This document shows, piece by piece, positions 1 through 6,924 of a DNA stretch of 35,999 bases. The position numbers and the translations under genes were made by a program. Under the pieces are notes generated by a model, which saw nothing but the letters and a program-made list of their open reading frames with translations, made no database searches and was not told the DNA's origin. The stretch's first letter is position 1. Each line of letters starts with the position of its first letter. Location: NCBI GenBank assembly GCA_045600105.1, contig JAZRXG010000016.1, positions 1 through 35,999 on the forward strand, read 5' to 3'. This DNA is from UBA1206 sp045600105 (GTDB taxonomy: Bacteria > Bacillota > Clostridia > Oscillospirales > CAG-382).

Positions 1-381
1 AAATCGGGATATACAAGTGAAGTCACATATTACGAATGTGAATCTTGCGCTGATTGTCCGTACAAGAAGAAATGTACAAAATCCAAGGGAAACCGAAAGA
101 TGCAGGTGTCGAAGAAATTCATAAAGCAGCGTGCGGAATCTTTTGAACGCATCACAAGTGAAAAAGGTATCCTTCTTCGAATGAACCGCTCCATACAATC
201 TGAAGGGGCGTTTGGTGTTATCAAGCAAAATTATGCTTTCAGGCAATTCCTACTCAGGGGAAAGAAAAAAGTTTTCACCGAAATACTGCTGCTCGCAATG
301 GCATACAACGTCAACAAATTACACGCAAAGATACAGCAAAATCGAATGGGAACTCAGTTGTTCAAAAAAGTTTTGATTTAA
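1..381 (+). CDS. IS1182-family transposase, C-terminal fragment
   Basis: The frame is open from base 1, so the gene begins before the window and only about 126 C-terminal codons are seen. The visible part has a cysteine cluster of the form CESCADCPYKKKC, then a Q-S-E-G-A-F-G-V-I-K-Q segment and an R-G-x4-x-TEILLLAMAYNVNKL stretch. This layout is typical of the C-terminal part of DDE transposases of the IS1182 type, where the Cys cluster precedes the last catalytic region and the glutamate of QSEGAFG is a likely catalytic acid. The codons are AT-richer than in the neighbouring lipoprotein and nrd genes, consistent with an acquired insertion sequence. The protein would cut and join the ends of its own element. 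Whether the element is intact cannot be judged because its left part is missing. Confidence 0.82.
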   Translation, partial: KSGYTSEVTYYECESCADCPYKKKCTKSKGNRKMQVSKKFIKQRAESFERITSEKGILLRMNRSIQSEGAFGVIKQNYAFRQFLLRGKKKVFTEILLLAMAYNVNKLHAKIQQNRMGTQLFKKVLI

Positions 382-522
382 ACCTCACAAAAACCGAATA
401 TATATTTCTTTGGTGTGCGTCGTTTTCGGCGGATGCCTTGTTTGTTCGCCTTTTTTCTGGAAATATCCACCTTTTCTGCGAAATTCTTGCCTTTTTTTCG
501 TATCCTTATCAATCAAAACAGA

Positions 523-552
523 GGCTGTAGCAATTATTGTTTTGCTACAGCC
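523..552. repeat. Perfect 11-bp hairpin, IS end or terminator
   Basis: GGCTGTAGCAA (523-533) is an exact inverted repeat of TTGCTACAGCC (542-552) with an 8-nt loop. Read on the minus strand it is followed by a short T-rich stretch (TCTGTTTTGATT), so it could terminate the lipoprotein gene that ends at 619. IS1182-type elements often end in a short hairpin starting with a GGCTGT-like sequence, so it may instead mark the right end of the transposon of which 1-381 is the transposase. Both readings are inferences from this one copy. Confidence 0.55.
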
Positions 553-618
553 CCTCGCTTTATACTATTATTTGTTTGGCGGGAAAAAGTTTTTTATCTT
601 GCGGAGCAATGGCGCGGA

Positions 619-2103
619 TCATTCAAAATCGACGTAAGGCTCTTCTTCGGCGCTGCCGCGGAACAGCTCTTCGGGAAGAACTTTTTCAAGGTCTTCGAGG
701 CTTCCGATCTTTTCGGCGGCAGGGATGGACGGGAATTCGCAGCCCTTTTCAAAGGTGAGGACGGCGTTGAGCTCTTCGGTCTCTTCATCGACGGCAGCGG
801 AAATGAGCTTGACGGTGGTCTTGTTCTTTTCGCTCTTTATGTTGCCGTTAAGTTCGATCTTTGCCATTTGATCGAGAAGTCCCGCTTTGACGGTAACGGT
901 GAAATCGCCGGTCTTCTTGCTGCGTTCGATCGTGGCGGAAAGCGGAGAAATGGTCATTCCGGCTGCTTTGAGCTTGAGCTTGAGCGTGCCGGTGAATTCA
1001 TCCTTGGAGTCTTCGGGTTCCCAAACGATGGAAGCGCTGATATCGCCGTCTTCTTCGGAATCGAGCAGCATATTGAGGAGGCTGCCGCTTATCGTTACGG
1101 AAGCTTCGGAACGGTTGTAAACGGACATATTTTCGGGGAATTGGACTTTGATGCTTATGTTAAGATCCAATTTGGGAATGTCGGCATCCGGAATGATGGC
1201 AGAAGCGTCGATGGAAAAGCTTCCGTCGCAGGTATAGAGAACGGGAAGTCCTTTATCCATGGATACGGCGTAAACTTCGGTGGCGTTTATGTCAAAGAGG
1301 TCGCCGAGCTGTTCTTTTATCTCGTTGAAAGAGGGGATCTCGATGCTTTCGCCCTCATCCATTTCGCCCGCGATCCTGGAAACAGCGTCAAAATCGATGG
1401 CGTTCCAAAGATTTTCGAGGACTTTCATAAAGGTTTCTTTGTCGATGGTCTCGGTGGTAACGATGCTGTCGATCTTTTTCTCGACTTTTTTGTCGTCTTT
1501 TTTGGTTTCGATGGTCACGTCTTTTTCTTCGATGGTTCTTTCAACGCAGCCTTCGAGCTTGTCGACGAATTTTTTGATCTCTTCTTCGCTGGTGATGTCG
1601 AACTTGAACATACCTTTGAGCATATTGAGAGCTTCCTGCAGCTCTTCATATTCTTCGGGCTGAGTGTCTGCAGTGCCTTTGAAAATGTCGAGAGCAAAGG
1701 TGAACGCTTTGTCCATGCCGGCTTCTTCGATGCCGGTGAAGTCGACCGTAACGTTCTTGTCTGCGTAGTAGATGGAGCCGCTTTCGTTGGTGGAAGGATG
1801 ACTGATCGTGGCAGCGTACTTGCCGTCTTTGGTGAAGAAGTCGATGATGACCAGTTCGCCTTCACCGATATCTACGGTCAGGGAAGTTTTGCCGTCTTCG
1901 AGAGAATCCTTGGCGATGGAAAGGGGTGCGTAACTGTCGGCCATTGCGTCGATAACGTTTTCGATGACTTCTTTGTTATATTCCGCATAGTCGGCTTGTG
2001 CTGTTTTGATGAGCTCTTTGCCCACGTTTTCGCTGCAGGAGGTCAGGCAGAGACCGGCAACGAGCACGAAAACGAGGAGCAGGGAAACAATGATTTTTTT
2101 CAT
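619..2103 (-). CDS. Unknown lipoprotein, 494 aa
   Basis: The protein starts with a short Lys pair, a hydrophobic run and a lipobox LTSC with the modified cysteine at residue 23, so it is predicted to be exported and lipid-anchored on the outer face of the membrane. The rest is acidic and Lys-rich, with a strongly charged stretch near residues 190-210 (ETKKDDKKVEKKID), and shows alternating beta-type segments but no domain I recognise. The gene stands alone on the minus strand with its own consensus promoter (2147-2175). The GGAG sequence at 2119-2122 lies 15 nt from the ATG, longer than usual; a CTG codon nine bases upstream of the ATG would be better spaced, so the exact start is slightly uncertain. 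No function is proposed. Confidence 0.85.
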   Translation of the reverse strand: MKKIIVSLLLVFVLVAGLCLTSCSENVGKELIKTAQADYAEYNKEVIENVIDAMADSYAPLSIAKDSLEDGKTSLTVDIGEGELVIIDFFTKDGKYAATISHPSTNESGSIYYADKNVTVDFTGIEEAGMDKAFTFALDIFKGTADTQPEEYEELQEALNMLKGMFKFDITSEEEIKKFVDKLEGCVERTIEEKDVTIETKKDDKKVEKKIDSIVTTETIDKETFMKVLENLWNAIDFDAVSRIAGEMDEGESIEIPSFNEIKEQLGDLFDINATEVYAVSMDKGLPVLYTCDGSFSIDASAIIPDADIPKLDLNISIKVQFPENMSVYNRSEASVTISGSLLNMLLDSEEDGDISASIVWEPEDSKDEFTGTLKLKLKAAGMTISPLSATIERSKKTGDFTVTVKAGLLDQMAKIELNGNIKSEKNKTTVKLISAAVDEETEELNAVLTFEKGCEFPSIPAAEKIGSLEDLEKVLPEELFRGSAEEEPYVDFE

Positions 2104-2146
2104 GATGATCAGAAAAATCTCCTTTCAAATATTTTGTTCCATACCT

Positions 2147-2175
2147 ATAATATCACAAAAGCGCCGTGTTGTCAA
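2147..2175 (-). promoter_or_regulatory. Sigma-A promoter for the lipoprotein gene
   Basis: On the minus strand TTGACA (2170-2175) is separated by exactly 17 bp from TATTAT (2147-2152). The -35 box is a perfect consensus match and the -10 box differs at one position. It lies about 45 bp upstream of the start codon and is divergent from the promoter at 2270-2298. Confidence 0.8.
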
Positions 2176-2269
2176 CCGAAAACGGAAAAAGACATGTAAA
2201 CAATTAGCGCTGCAGTTGTAAAGAGGATATTACGCCAGACGCGGAGGATCACGATTTTTCGGCGGATAC

Positions 2270-2298
2270 TTGAAAACGGCGAAGAAACGTGATATAAT
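2270..2298 (+). promoter_or_regulatory. Sigma-A promoter for the C_GCAxxG_C_C/nrdG pair
   Basis: TTGAAA (2270-2275), a 17-bp spacer, then a perfect TATAAT (2293-2298). Transcription should start near 2305, giving a short leader before the ribosome binding site at 2319-2324. Confidence 0.8.
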
Positions 2299-2331
2299 AA
2301 AAACGTATCTGCGAATACGGAGGTGTTATTT

Positions 2332-2793
2332 ATGAGCAAACATTCCGGGCAGGCATCGCGGCTTTATTTTGAAGGTTACAGCTGTGCGCAGGCGATGCTT
2401 CTCGCGTTTTCGGACGAAACGGGACTTTCAAAGGAACTGTCGCTCCGCGTTTCTTCGTCGTTCGGCGGAGGAATGGGCAGACTTCGCGAGGTCTGCGGAG
2501 CGGTGACGGGTATGTTCCTTGTCTGCGGTATACTTTACGGCTATACCGATATAACCGATCCGTCGCTCAAGGCGGAGCATTACGCAAGGGTGCAGGAGCT
2601 GGGACTTGAATTCAAGAAAAGATATTCCACTTTCATCTGCCGTGAGCTTCTCGAACTCGACGTCCTTCACGACGACCCCACTCCCGAAGCGCGTACCGAG
2701 GAATATTACAAAAAGCGCAAGTGCTCGATGTATATTGCCGCCGCGGCGGAAATACTCGACGAATTCATCGAAAAGCAGAGGAAAGAAAAATGA
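2332..2793 (+). CDS. C_GCAxxG_C_C family protein
   Basis: This 153-residue protein has the spaced cysteines of the C_GCAxxG_C_C family: SCAQAM near residue 18, VCGAVTGM near residue 57, CGILYG and a later CRELL. The family is a small redox or metal-binding type protein common in anaerobes; its biochemical role is not established. I chose the ATG at 2332 because GGAGGT at 2319-2324 is 7 nt away, whereas an in-frame GTG at 2323 lies inside that site. The stop codon overlaps the ATG of the next gene (ATGA at 2790-2793), so it is translationally coupled to the radical-SAM activase, which suggests a role in anaerobic redox metabolism or iron-sulfur handling. That link is an inference. Confidence 0.85.
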   Translation: MSKHSGQASRLYFEGYSCAQAMLLAFSDETGLSKELSLRVSSSFGGGMGRLREVCGAVTGMFLVCGILYGYTDITDPSLKAEHYARVQELGLEFKKRYSTFICRELLELDVLHDDPTPEARTEEYYKKRKCSMYIAAAAEILDEFIEKQRKEK

Positions 2794-3476
2794 AGATAAG
2801 CGGACTCCAGAAGCTCACGCTGCTTGACTATCCGGGAAAGACCGCCTGCACCGTGTTCACCTACGGCTGCAACCTCAGATGCCCGTTCTGCCACAACGCG
2901 TTCCTCGTCACCGAAAAAGAGGAAGAATACCCGACTGAACTGTTTTTCGACTATCTCAAAAAGAGAAGCGGCATTCTCGACGGCGTGTGCGTCACCGGCG
3001 GCGAGCCTCTCATACATCACGACCTTCCCGATTTTATAAAAGAAATACGTTCTCTCGGCTACCTCGTCAAGCTCGATACAAACGGCGCGTTCCCGACGAA
3101 GCTCGAAAAGCTCCTTGATGAAGGCCTTGTCGATTACGTCGCCATGGACGTCAAGAACACGGCGGAAAAATACGGAGTCACCGTCGGCATCGACGGCATA
3201 AACGTCGCCCCGTTCTTGAAGAGCATCGCGCTTCTCAATTCCTCCGGCATACCCCACGAATTCCGCACGACGGCCGCCGCCGAATTCCACTCGCCCGAGG
3301 ATTTTGAGGAGATCGCGCGCATGGTGAAGGGCACGGACGCCTATTATATACAAAAATTCAAGGATTCCGGCAACCTTATCCGCGGCGGACTTCACCCGCT
3401 TGATGACGAAGAAATGAGACGCTGCAAGGCTTTTGCGGAAAAAGTGATCCCGAATGTGTACTTGCGCGGCGTTTAA
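2790..3476 (+). CDS. nrdG: Anaerobic ribonucleotide reductase activating protein (radical SAM)
   Basis: A 228-residue radical SAM protein with CNLRCPFC (Cx3Cx2C) near residues 26-33 that binds the 4Fe-4S cluster and S-adenosylmethionine, followed by a VCVTGGEPL motif and LDTNG, as in NrdG-like activases (the NrdG2 subfamily). It would generate the glycyl radical on NrdD using reduced ferredoxin or flavodoxin. The start at 2790 overlaps the stop of the upstream gene; longer in-frame starts would run into that gene. The reductase itself starts 149 bp downstream but has its own promoter, so the activase is transcribed with the C_GCAxxG_C_C gene and can read through into nrdD because no clear terminator is seen between them. 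A general pyruvate-formate-lyase activase is the main alternative, but the neighbour makes NrdG the better call. Confidence 0.88.
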   Translation: MKISGLQKLTLLDYPGKTACTVFTYGCNLRCPFCHNAFLVTEKEEEYPTELFFDYLKKRSGILDGVCVTGGEPLIHHDLPDFIKEIRSLGYLVKLDTNGAFPTKLEKLLDEGLVDYVAMDVKNTAEKYGVTVGIDGINVAPFLKSIALLNSSGIPHEFRTTAAAEFHSPEDFEEIARMVKGTDAYYIQKFKDSGNLIRGGLHPLDDEEMRRCKAFAEKVIPNVYLRGV

Positions 3477-3478
3477 TG

Positions 3479-3523
3479 TCACTACATTTTGTGGTATATC
3501 TTGTGATACCGAATATTTTGTAC
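3479..3523. promoter_or_regulatory. Two candidate NrdR boxes upstream of nrdD
   Basis: A 16-bp imperfect palindrome at 3479-3494 (TCACTACATTTTGTGG) matches the general NrdR consensus (CAC-type left half, GTG-type right half, AT core). A second, weaker palindrome lies at 3508-3523 around AATATT, 29 bp downstream. NrdR represses ribonucleotide reductase genes by binding such tandem boxes. The pair lies just upstream of the TTGACA promoter box at 3544. Additional TCTTGT repeats at 3499-3504 and 3528-3533 make the exact register uncertain. Confidence 0.5.
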
Positions 3524-3543
3524 AACATCTTGTCATTTTTCTA

Positions 3544-3572
3544 TTGACAAGGTGTTTTTTTTATGATATGAT
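3544..3572 (+). promoter_or_regulatory. Sigma-A promoter of nrdD
   Basis: A perfect TTGACA (3544-3549), 17-bp spacer, and TATGAT (3567-3572). It is followed by a leader of about 45 nt and a GGAGG site at 3614-3618 seven bases or so before the nrdD ATG. Confidence 0.82.
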
Positions 3573-3624
3573 AATATCACGAATTTTCGGGAAATCATAA
3601 ATTGTTAATATATGGAGGATAAAA

Positions 3625-6000
3625 ATGTACAAAGTTATTAAACGGGACGGTAAAATTACCGAATTCAACATTTCCAAGATCGCAAACGCAATAAAGCTCG
3701 CGTTCGACGCGCAGAAGGTAAAATATAACGACGACGTTATAGATTTTCTCGCACTCAAGGTAACGTCCGATTTTCAGCCCAAGGTCAACGGCGACCGTAT
3801 AGCGGTCGAAGATATCCAGGACAGTGTCGAAGCCGTCCTCATCAAAGCGGACTACGCCGACGTCGCCAAGGCTTACATACTTTACAGAAAACAGCGCGAA
3901 AAGATCAGAAACCTCAATTCCACCTTCCTTGATTATAAGGATCTCGTCAACAGCTACGTCGATTCCATCGACTGGCGCGTAAAAGAGAACTCCACCGTCA
4001 CCTATTCCGTCGGCGGACTCATTCTTTCGAACTCCGGCGCCGTTACCGCCAACTACTGGCTTTCCGAAGTTTACGATCAGGAAATAGCCAAGGCTCACAG
4101 CGACGGCGATATACACATCCACGATCTTTCCATGCTCACCGGCTACTGCGCGGGCTGGTCTCTCCGTCAGCTCATTCAGGAAGGTCTCGGCGGCGTTACC
4201 GGCAAGATCACCTCGTCTCCCGCAAGCCACCTTGCCACCCTCTGCAATCAGATGGTCAATTTCCTCGGCATCATGCAGAACGAATGGGCGGGCGCTCAGG
4301 CGTTCTCCTCGTTCGATACCTACCTCGCTCCGTTCGTAAAAGTCGATAACCTTTCCTACGATCAGGTCAAGAAGGCGATCGAATCCTTCATATACGGCGT
4401 CAACACCCCGTCCCGCTGGGGCACTCAGGCACCGTTCTCCAACATCACCCTCGACTGGACCGTTCCGGCTGACCTTGCCGAGCTCAACTGCATCGTCGGC
4501 GGCAAGGAAATGGACTTCCGCTATAAAGACTGCAAAAAAGAAATGGACATGGTCAACAAGGCGTTCATTGAGATAATGATCGAAGGCGACGCCAACGGAC
4601 GCGGATTCCAGTATCCCATCCCCACCTACTCCATCACCCGTGATTTCGACTGGTCCGATACCGAGAACAACCGTCTCCTCTTCGAAATGACCAGCAAATA
4701 CGGCACTCCTTATTTCTCCAACTACGTCAACTCCGATATGCAGCCGAGCGACGTCAGAAGTATGTGCTGCCGCCTCAGACTCGACCTCAGAGAACTCAGA
4801 AAGAAATCGGGCGGCTTCTTCGGAAGCGGCGAATCCACCGGCTCCATCGGCGTCGTCACCATCAATATGCCGCGTATCGCGTACCTTTCCGCGAACGAGG
4901 AAGAATTCTATCAGCGTCTTGACAAGATAATGGACATCGCGGCACGCTCTCTCAAGGTGAAGAGAAACGTCATCACCCGCCTTATGGACGCCGGACTCTA
5001 TCCCTACACCAAACGCTATCTCGGCACCTTCACCAACCATTTCTCCACCATCGGCCTTGTCGGCATGAACGAATGCGGCCTCAACGCGAAATGGCTCAAA
5101 GCCGATATGACCCACAAGGAGACCCAGGAATTCACCAAGAACGTTCTCAACCACATGAGAGAAAGACTTTCCGACTATCAGGAGATGTACGGCGACCTTT
5201 ATAACCTCGAAGCCACTCCCGCCGAATCCACTTCCTACAGACTCGCGAAACACGACGTCGAAAAATATCCCGACATCATCACCGCCAACGAAAACAGCGG
5301 CGTTCCTTACTACACCAACAGCTCTCACCTTCCCGTCGGATTTACCGAAGACATCTTCGAAGCGCTCGACATCCAGGACGAGCTCCAGACGCTCTACACC
5401 TCCGGTACGGTCTTCCACGCCTTCCTCGGCGAAAAACTGCCGTCATGGAAATCCGCGGCTAACCTCGTCAGAAAGATCTCCGAGAACTACCGTCTGCCTT
5501 ACTACACCATTTCTCCGACCTATTCCGTATGCAAGAATCACGGCTATATCGGCGGCGAAGTATATAAGTGCCCCGAATGCGGCACCGAGACCGAGGTATA
5601 TTCCCGCATAACCGGTTATTACAGACCCGTCAAGAACTGGAACGCCGGCAAGACTCAGGAATTCGCCGACAGAAAAGAATACAACATCGAGACGTCAGTG
5701 CTCCGCAGGAACGGCGTTGCCGCTTCTTCCGAAGAATGCTGCGGCGAAAACACCGCAAAAGGCGATATGCTCTGCCTCTTCACGGCTCCCACCTGCCCGA
5801 GATGCAAGATGGCAAAAATGTTCCTCGAAAAAGCGGGAATCGCTTATCAGGCGTACGACTGCTTCGAAAACCAGGACCTCGTTGCCGAATACGGCATAAC
5901 GCAGTCCCCCACCCTCGTTGTGGTACACGACGGAAAAATGACCAAGTTCGATGATATTTCCGCCATCCGCAAGTATATTGAGGAAGAAAAGAATGTATGA
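3625..6000 (+). CDS. nrdD: Anaerobic (class III) ribonucleoside-triphosphate reductase with fused glutaredoxin-like domain
   Basis: This 791-residue enzyme reduces ribonucleoside triphosphates to dNTPs without oxygen. Residues 1-90 form an ATP-cone regulatory domain (VIKRDGKITEFNISKI). The barrel carries GYCAGW and SMCCRLRLDL, which contain the likely active-site cysteines. A zinc site near the end uses C636-x2-H639 and C649-x2-C652, and the glycyl radical loop is RITGYYRP with Gly664. Unlike the usual NrdD, about 75 further residues follow and carry a CPRC motif (C724-C727), a TPTL-like SPTLVVV segment and the general layout of a thioredoxin/glutaredoxin fold. This fits a redoxin-dependent rather than formate-dependent NrdD, which is inferred. 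The gene has its own promoter and NrdR-like boxes and overlaps the next gene, a thioredoxin-reductase-like flavoprotein, by 8 bp. Confidence 0.95.
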   Translation: MYKVIKRDGKITEFNISKIANAIKLAFDAQKVKYNDDVIDFLALKVTSDFQPKVNGDRIAVEDIQDSVEAVLIKADYADVAKAYILYRKQREKIRNLNSTFLDYKDLVNSYVDSIDWRVKENSTVTYSVGGLILSNSGAVTANYWLSEVYDQEIAKAHSDGDIHIHDLSMLTGYCAGWSLRQLIQEGLGGVTGKITSSPASHLATLCNQMVNFLGIMQNEWAGAQAFSSFDTYLAPFVKVDNLSYDQVKKAIESFIYGVNTPSRWGTQAPFSNITLDWTVPADLAELNCIVGGKEMDFRYKDCKKEMDMVNKAFIEIMIEGDANGRGFQYPIPTYSITRDFDWSDTENNRLLFEMTSKYGTPYFSNYVNSDMQPSDVRSMCCRLRLDLRELRKKSGGFFGSGESTGSIGVVTINMPRIAYLSANEEEFYQRLDKIMDIAARSLKVKRNVITRLMDAGLYPYTKRYLGTFTNHFSTIGLVGMNECGLNAKWLKADMTHKETQEFTKNVLNHMRERLSDYQEMYGDLYNLEATPAESTSYRLAKHDVEKYPDIITANENSGVPYYTNSSHLPVGFTEDIFEALDIQDELQTLYTSGTVFHAFLGEKLPSWKSAANLVRKISENYRLPYYTISPTYSVCKNHGYIGGEVYKCPECGTETEVYSRITGYYRPVKNWNAGKTQEFADRKEYNIETSVLRRNGVAASSEECCGENTAKGDMLCLFTAPTCPRCKMAKMFLEKAGIAYQAYDCFENQDLVAEYGITQSPTLVVVHDGKMTKFDDISAIRKYIEEEKNV

Positions 6001-6916
6001 TATAATTATCGTAGGCGGTGGCCCTTCGGGGCTTACCGCCGCGCTCTATGCATTGAGAGCGAACAAAAAAGTGCTCATAATCGAAAAAAGCGCGTTCGGC
6101 GGACAGATGACCTATTCGCCGAAGATAGAGAATTACCCGGGATACGAGGTCATCACGGGCTCTGAACTCGCCGACAAAATGACCGACGCCGTGCTTTCCA
6201 AGGGCGCCGAGGTCGAGCTTGACGAGGTCCTGAGAATAGAAAACGGCGACGTCAAAAAAGTCGTCACCACCTACGGCGAATTCGAATCCAAAGCGGTCAT
6301 CATCGCCAACGGCGTCAGGCACCGCCATCTCGGACTCGAGGGCGAGGACGCGTTCACGGGTCACGGCATCTATTACTGCGCGGTCTGCGACGGCGGATAT
6401 TTCAAGGGCAAGAACGTCATCCTCGTCGGCGGCGGCAACTCCGCACTTCAGGAGGCGTCGCTTCTTTCGGATATCTGCGAGAGCGTCACCGTGGTGCAGA
6501 ACCTTTCCGATTTCACGGGTGAAGCCGGACTTTCAAACGTCATAAAGAACAAATCCAACGTCAGGTGCATATTCGATACCGTCTGCAAGTCTATCATCTC
6601 CGACGGCGCTTTCAAGGGCGTCAGGGTCGTCAACACCGTAAGCGGGGAAGAGACCGACCTTTACGCCGACGGTATGTTCGTGGCGATAGGGCTCGCGCCC
6701 GACAACAAGGCGTTTGCCGACGTCGCGCCGCTCAACTCCTACGGCTATTTTGATTCCGACGAATCCTGCACCACCACGACCGACGGCATTTTCGTCGCGG
6801 GCGACTGCAGATCCAAGAAGATAAGACAGATCGTCACCGCTTCCGGCGACGGCGCGTCAGCGTCGCTTGCCGCCTGCGAATACTGCAACAAATACGATTT
6901 TGAACATACGAAGTGA
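5993..6916 (+). CDS. Thioredoxin-reductase-like flavoprotein, possibly ferredoxin-dependent
   Basis: A 307-residue protein of the low-molecular-weight thioredoxin reductase family. It has an N-terminal GGGPSG FAD loop, a redox-active CAVC (C129, C132), a second nucleotide-type loop GGGNSALQEA and a C-terminal GDCRS FAD motif. The region that in NADPH-dependent enzymes reads HRRxxxR is replaced by VVQNLSDF (Q169-N170), so the 2'-phosphate-binding arginines are missing. Clostridial ferredoxin-dependent flavin thioredoxin reductases show this kind of change, so NADPH may not be the donor. The ATG at 5993 sits inside the end of nrdD with an AGG-rich site at 5980-5986, and longer in-frame starts lie deeper in nrdD. 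Overlap with nrdD points to reduction of the fused redoxin domain. The electron donor is an inference. Confidence 0.88.
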   Translation: MYDIIIVGGGPSGLTAALYALRANKKVLIIEKSAFGGQMTYSPKIENYPGYEVITGSELADKMTDAVLSKGAEVELDEVLRIENGDVKKVVTTYGEFESKAVIIANGVRHRHLGLEGEDAFTGHGIYYCAVCDGGYFKGKNVILVGGGNSALQEASLLSDICESVTVVQNLSDFTGEAGLSNVIKNKSNVRCIFDTVCKSIISDGAFKGVRVVNTVSGEETDLYADGMFVAIGLAPDNKAFADVAPLNSYGYFDSDESCTTTTDGIFVAGDCRSKKIRQIVTASGDGASASLAACEYCNKYDFEHTK

Positions 6917-6924
6917 TGATTTTT

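Noticed and set aside
415..2199. A 594-codon open frame on the plus strand opposite the lipoprotein
   Set aside because: It is the antisense of a gene with signal peptide, lipobox, promoter and stop; its translation is Phe/Gly/Asp-rich and lacks any domain.
3595..5418. A 607-codon minus-strand frame opposite nrdD
   Set aside because: Biased third positions of nrdD keep the antisense frame open; the translation has no recognisable family.
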